From: JAMZMI01 sp047632435
GTDB lineage: Bacteria > Bacteroidota > Bacteroidia > Cytophagales > Cyclobacteriaceae
Assembly: GCA_047632435.1 (NCBI GenBank)
Contig: JBLICU010000001.1
Location: 62,001-126,000, forward strand
Direction: 5' to 3'
DNA: 64,000 bases
This document shows, one piece after another, positions 59,838 through 64,000 of the stretch; within the stretch, counting starts at the first letter, position 1; each line of letters starts with the position of its first letter. The notes beneath the pieces are model-generated. The model ran no database searches. It was not told the DNA's origin and was given only the letters and a program-made list of their open reading frames with translations. Position numbers and translations under genes: made by a program.

Positions 59838-62800
59838 ATGTTCTTTCCTTTATTAGCTGATCCAATATTTTGGTAACAGCCTGAGCGATAACTGTACCGG
59901 GTCCAAAAATAAGTGACACTCCCTTCTTATGGAGCATTTCGTGATCTTCTTCAGGTATGATACCTCCTGCAATTACCATAATGTCTCCTCTGCCAGCCAT
60001 TTGCAACTCGTCAATAAGTTGAGGAATGAGTGTTTTATGGCCGCCAGCTAAAGATGAAATCCCAACCATGTGAACATCATTCTCTACAGCATGCTTGGCA
60101 ACTTCAGATGGTATTTGAAACAAAGGACCTATATCAACATCAAATCCTAAATCAGCAAAAGCTGTTGCAATGATTCTGGCACCTCTGTCATGTCCATCCT
60201 GACCCATCTTAGCAACAAGTATTCTGGGTCTTCTTCCTTCTAAATCTGCGAATTGATCAGAAAGTTTTTGAGCGGATGCAAATTGAGCGTTATTTTTCAT
60301 TTCTGATTTGTAGACTCCCGATACAGTTTGATTATTGGCCTGATATCGTCCAAATATTTTTTCCAGAGCCATGGATATTTCACCAAGGGTGGCCCGCAAT
60401 CGTGCAGCTTCTATTGATAAAGTTAAAAGATTTCCCCGACCGTCTTTGGCACATTGAGTAAGTCTATCAAGTGCCTTTTGAACTTTTGACTCATCCCTGA
60501 TATTTTTAATTGAATGGATTTGCTCGACTTGTTTGCGTCTGACTTCATCATTATCTATCTCCAAATGCGAAATGTTCGATTTTATATCACTTTTAAATCG
60601 GTTGATACCGACTACTACATATTCTCCAGAATCGATTTTGGCTTGTTTTTGTGCTGAGGCTTCTTCGATTTTCATTTTTGGATAACCACTTTCGATGGCC
60701 TTTGCCATCCCACCCATTTCTTCAATTTCATTAATGATAGCCCATGCCTTGGTTATGAGATCATCCGTTAATGATTCAACCAACTCTGATCCACCCCATG
60801 GGTCAATAACTTTAGTGATATTTATTTCCTTTTGAAGGTAAAGCTGCGTCTCTCTCGCAATTGTAGCAGAGTAATCTGTAGGTAAGGCAATTGCTTCGTC
60901 CAGCGCATTTGTATGCAATGATTGCGTTTGGCCGAATACTGCAGCGAGTGCTTCGATACAAGTTCTGGACACATTGTTGTATGGATCTTGCGCAGTGAGA
61001 CTATAACCAGAAGTCTGACAGTGTGTTCTAAGAGCCAGAGATTTTTGTTTTTGTGGATTGAATTGATTGACAAGTTTTGCCCAAAGGGCACGCCCTGCCC
61101 TCATTTTAGCTATTTCTGTGAAGAAATCCATTCCAATTCCCCAGAAAAATGAAAGTCTCGGTGCAAATGAGTCTATAGGTATGCCTGCATTGAGGCCTGT
61201 TTTGATGTATTCCAGACCATCTGCAAGCGTGAATGCCAATTCAAGTTCGGCAGTAGCCCCTGCCTCGTGCATGTGATAACCGCTGATACTTATTGAATTA
61301 AATTTGGGCATTTCCTGAGATGTAAATTCAAAAATATCGGCAATGATTTTCATGGAGGGGGTGGGGGGATAGATGTAAGTGTTTCTTACCATGAATTCTT
61401 TCAAAATATCATTTTGAATTGTCCCAGTCAACTTATCTGTTGAAACACCCTGTTCTTCAGCGGCCACTATATAAAAAGCCATGATGGGAAGGACTGCACC
61501 ATTCATCGTCATTGAGACTGACATTTGATCCAAAGGAATTTTATCGAAAAGTTTTTTCATATCTTCTACCGAGTCAATGGCCACACCCGCTTTGCCGACA
61601 TCCCCCATCACCCTTGGGTGATCACTATCGTATCCTCTGTGAGTAGCTAAATCAAACGCTACTGACAAGCCCTTTTGTCCGGCAGCAAGATTCCTCCGAT
61701 AAAAACTATTGGATTCCTCGGCCGTAGAGAAGCCTGCATATTGGCGAATGGTCCAAGGACTGGTGGTGTACATGGAAGCATACGGTCCACGGACAAAGGG
61801 GGCAAAACCTGGAACAGAATTTATATGTGAATATGCTGGGGACTCACTATTAATTTCCGATTTCAATAAATCCTCAAAAGTCATTTCAAAAGAAGAGGAA
61901 TTCAGATTTTGCAACTTTTTCCAAATCGATCGGACAATTTGATCTGTGAGATGATCAATGAGATAGGAGCCCGAGCATACATCTTTCAATTCGTTGAGAC
62001 CAGACTCATATCGGATGAGGTTTCCTATATTTCTGGAAATTCGGCGACTGTTGCCGTTTAAATAGATTTCTTTTCCTGGGTCAAATACAATGCAGTCAGC
62101 ATATCCACAAAATGCAGCTATGCCAGCTGTCGTTTGGAGAAGTAAATGATTGCTTTCAGAAGTGCCTTGAGGTGTATGACAAATAATATTTAAGTCCCTG
62201 ATTTCTAAGCTTAAAACGTCACTATCTGAAAGTAGATTGACGATGATTCTTAACGCTCGAATTTTGGCTATATCCAAGAAGAAGTCATGACTTAAGTCGA
62301 CATTTAAAACCAAGTTATTGATAAGTGAATTGCCTGAATTCTTGATTGTTAAATGATTCCAGGAATTGACAAACTGGTCTAAGAAATTTGATTGGTTTGT
62401 ACAGTGGATAAATTTAGTTTTAAATGCTGCCTCTTGTTCTTCTTCGGTAGGATACCAGCAGAAATTATTTAGTTGCTTAATAAAATCTAAATCATCAACA
62501 TTTAACTGATCCATTAATTTTGGATCAATGACTAATTTTATTGAAGTCCAATCAAATTCATTTAAAGATTTTCGTAAAGAATGGTGAGAATAATTCCCTG
62601 TCAACAATATGCCGCTGCAGCCATATTCAATAGCATCTTTCACGATTTTAGTTAGCTGAGTTTCCTCACTAAGTTCTATTTTTTCAAGTTGTACCCAGCG
62701 CTTCTTTTTCGGGTCTTGAAAGCTTTGGCGGATATAACCAAAGGATCTTGAGCTAGCTTCATCGTAATAAGCATCCATGGTCAGCCCATCTGCTGGAGAC

Positions 62801-62904
62801 CACCTTAGTTTTTCAACGGCATTTGTATCTTCAAATTGGGAAGTAATTGATTCAATCCAATCTGCGAGATATTTTTTAGGAAATTCGTTAAGTTTAGGGT
62901 GCAT
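59836..62904 (-). CDS. Methylmalonyl-CoA mutase, small-subunit-like domain fused to catalytic subunit
   Basis: At 1022 residues the protein is about 300 longer than a normal large subunit (about 715). Residues 1-about 365 resemble a shrunken MutA: the opening FPKKYLADWIESITSQF and, near 295-335, RRISRNIGNLIRYESGLNEL followed by a GSYLIDHLTDQ segment. The catalytic barrel begins about 370 with RGPYASMYTTSPWTIRQYAG and continues with YDSDHPRVMGDVGKAG and SVSMTMNGAVLPIMAF. The C-terminal B12 domain has GQDGHDRGARIIA with the cobalt-ligand His905. It interconverts methylmalonyl-CoA and succinyl-CoA in propionate metabolism. IcmF-type fusions have a different order (B12 domain and GTPase first), so this is not IcmF. 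Confidence 0.88.
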   Translation of the reverse strand: MHPKLNEFPKKYLADWIESITSQFEDTNAVEKLRWSPADGLTMDAYYDEASSRSFGYIRQSFQDPKKKRWVQLEKIELSEETQLTKIVKDAIEYGCSGILLTGNYSHHSLRKSLNEFDWTSIKLVIDPKLMDQLNVDDLDFIKQLNNFCWYPTEEEQEAAFKTKFIHCTNQSNFLDQFVNSWNHLTIKNSGNSLINNLVLNVDLSHDFFLDIAKIRALRIIVNLLSDSDVLSLEIRDLNIICHTPQGTSESNHLLLQTTAGIAAFCGYADCIVFDPGKEIYLNGNSRRISRNIGNLIRYESGLNELKDVCSGSYLIDHLTDQIVRSIWKKLQNLNSSSFEMTFEDLLKSEINSESPAYSHINSVPGFAPFVRGPYASMYTTSPWTIRQYAGFSTAEESNSFYRRNLAAGQKGLSVAFDLATHRGYDSDHPRVMGDVGKAGVAIDSVEDMKKLFDKIPLDQMSVSMTMNGAVLPIMAFYIVAAEEQGVSTDKLTGTIQNDILKEFMVRNTYIYPPTPSMKIIADIFEFTSQEMPKFNSISISGYHMHEAGATAELELAFTLADGLEYIKTGLNAGIPIDSFAPRLSFFWGIGMDFFTEIAKMRAGRALWAKLVNQFNPQKQKSLALRTHCQTSGYSLTAQDPYNNVSRTCIEALAAVFGQTQSLHTNALDEAIALPTDYSATIARETQLYLQKEINITKVIDPWGGSELVESLTDDLITKAWAIINEIEEMGGMAKAIESGYPKMKIEEASAQKQAKIDSGEYVVVGINRFKSDIKSNISHLEIDNDEVRRKQVEQIHSIKNIRDESKVQKALDRLTQCAKDGRGNLLTLSIEAARLRATLGEISMALEKIFGRYQANNQTVSGVYKSEMKNNAQFASAQKLSDQFADLEGRRPRILVAKMGQDGHDRGARIIATAFADLGFDVDIGPLFQIPSEVAKHAVENDVHMVGISSLAGGHKTLIPQLIDELQMAGRGDIMVIAGGIIPEEDHEMLHKKGVSLIFGPGTVIAQAVTKILDQLIKERT

Positions 62905-63155
62905 TTTTTATATTTTTAATAAAGTTACAATCAAAGAGGTTAAGTTGCATTAGTCTTTCGAGAGCTTTTTAATATTTTGTATTTTTCCAAGAATATTTCA
63001 ATTGAATACGCCATTGCAGGAAGTGTTGATGGATTATAAAAAGTCAATAGCAAAAGTCATTTTTTTCTTAAAAAAAAATGAACCAAATTTGAACCCCTCT
63101 CTAAACAAGAGCATCTTTCTTTAAGACTTTACGAAGAGAAAAATTTTAACCACCA

Positions 63156-64000
63156 ATGCATCAACAAACTTGGGAGAATTGCCTCCATTTTATTAGGGAG
63201 AGAATTCCTGCACAAAGCTTTAAAACATGGTTTGAACCCATAAGGCCGATTAGTCAAAAAGACGAAGTTTTGACTATACAGGTGCCTAGCCAATTTTTTT
63301 ATGAGTGGCTGGAGGAGAACTATGTACACATCTTGAAGCAGGCGATTAAGGCTGAGATGGGTGCTAATGGCAGGTTGGAATATTCCGTAATTGTCGATAG
63401 AGGTGATGATGATGTTAAGCCGGTTACTATTAATGTATCAGGCGCTAGTAATAGCCAAAATGCAAATCGTGTAAATGGCTATGATCTGTACAAAAATCCT
63501 GATTTCTTAAATCAGCTTAAGATCAATTCAAACCTCAACGCGTCATATAGATTCGATAATTTTATTGAAGGTGATTGCAATAGACTCGCTAGATCTGCCG
63601 GGTTAGCGGTAGCACAGAAGCCAGGTATTACTTCCTTCAATCCACTCATGTTTTATGGTGGAGTTGGTCTAGGAAAAACACATTTGGTTCAGGCCATTGG
63701 AAATGAGATAAAATCCCAACATCCTGATAAGAGCATCATTTATGTTGCTTCTGAGAAATTTACGAATCAATTTATTGATGCGCTAAAAAATAACAATATT
63801 CAGGATTTCATCAATTATTACCGCGAAGTGGATGTCCTCATTCTTGATGATGTTCAGTTTCTCAGGGATAAAGAAAAAACGCAGGAGATATTCTTTCATA
63901 TATTCAATCACTTACATCAAGGTGGTAAGCAAATTATCATGACTTCTGATTGTGCGCCTAAGGATTTAAAAGGACTGCAGGAAAGATTGGTTTCAAGATT
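63156..64000 (+). CDS. dnaA: Chromosomal replication initiator DnaA (partial, 5' part)
   Basis: The frame starts at ATG 63156 (MHQQTWENCLHFIRERIPAQ) and is open to the window edge, 281 codons. Domain I ends about residue 85; the AAA+ domain has NASYRFDNFIEGDCNRLARS, Walker A GGVGLGKTHL (about 167-176) and Walker B VLILDDVQFL. The C-terminal DNA-binding domain is beyond the window. DnaA opens oriC for chromosome replication. No DnaA box (TTATCCACA) is seen in the 250 bases upstream. Confidence 0.95.
   Translation, partial: MHQQTWENCLHFIRERIPAQSFKTWFEPIRPISQKDEVLTIQVPSQFFYEWLEENYVHILKQAIKAEMGANGRLEYSVIVDRGDDDVKPVTINVSGASNSQNANRVNGYDLYKNPDFLNQLKINSNLNASYRFDNFIEGDCNRLARSAGLAVAQKPGITSFNPLMFYGGVGLGKTHLVQAIGNEIKSQHPDKSIIYVASEKFTNQFIDALKNNNIQDFINYYREVDVLILDDVQFLRDKEKTQEIFFHIFNHLHQGGKQIIMTSDCAPKDLKGLQERLVSR

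Noticed and set aside
59836..62904. IcmF-type fused mutase
   Set aside because: IcmF carries the B12 domain and a GTPase at the N terminus. Here the B12 domain is C-terminal, no Walker A is present and MeaB is encoded separately.

Overview
The window looks like chromosomal DNA of a member of the Bacteroidota, most plausibly a marine Cytophagales-type bacterium. Evidence: promoters of the TAnnTTTG type, secreted proteins with type IX secretion (T9SS) features, many lipoproteins with a Cys lipobox, a propionate (methylmalonyl-CoA) module, few recognisable Shine-Dalgarno sites, and about 40% G+C judged by eye. No rRNA, tRNA, CRISPR array or intact insertion sequence was seen. The window opens inside the 3' end of a Crp/Fnr-type regulator gene and closes inside dnaA.

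Layout. 1-4.1 kb: sulfur module (Crp/Fnr tail, SulP permease, metallo-beta-lactamase/rhodanese fusion, small rhodanese). All three enzyme or transporter genes carry the same 14-bp palindrome GTAAC-N4-GTTAC, each exactly 22 bp upstream of a -7 box, so they look like one regulon. 4.2-10.2 kb: single genes (MBL hydrolase, FlgO-TPR protein, lipoprotein, aldo/keto reductase, orphan ABC ATPase). 10.2-11.4 kb: decayed ORFs. 11.5-15.7 kb: small acidic protein and two tandem TPR-histidine kinases without a response regulator; the first kinase gene is a base-composition mosaic. 15.8-17.9 kb: cytochrome c/copper-monooxygenase-like lipoprotein and an HD protein. 17.9-20.1 kb: decay zone with a KilA-N pseudogene and a broken secreted-protein gene. 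20.1-26.3 kb: conserved hypothetical protein, leuA, and a PadR-PspC pair. 26.6-32.6 kb: PorV/PorQ-like protein with a C25-peptidase sortase homologue (PorV2/PorU2 type). 32.6-36.2 kb: SCP2 protein, glutaminyl cyclotransferase, Na+/H+ antiporter, DinB.

36.2-40.5 kb: an ABC ATPase-FtsX permease-DUF3299 operon, convergent with a HemJ-SCO-cytochrome c operon, so metal or heme handling genes sit together. 40.6-43.7 kb: a second Crp/Fnr regulator and a NatAB-like ABC exporter. 43.7-47.6 kb: a duplicated jelly-roll protein, a small secreted protein, and a multiply frameshifted T9SS cargo pseudogene. 47.8-55.8 kb: an eight-gene minus-strand run (two GT2 enzymes, GT87-like protein, rhodanese lipoprotein, DUF2064 protein, serine hydrolase, histidine kinase, response regulator) that looks like one operon for envelope glycan or lipid-linked sugar metabolism. 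56.1-62.9 kb: ArsC-like reductase, MeaB GTPase, a CHASE2/FecR-like pair, and a methylmalonyl-CoA mutase in which a shrunken small-subunit-like domain is fused in front of the catalytic subunit. 63.2 kb to end: dnaA.

The most promising new observation is the sulfur regulon with three identically spaced operators. Next come the MutA-MutB fusion, the mosaic tandem kinases and the two families of short dispersed repeats.
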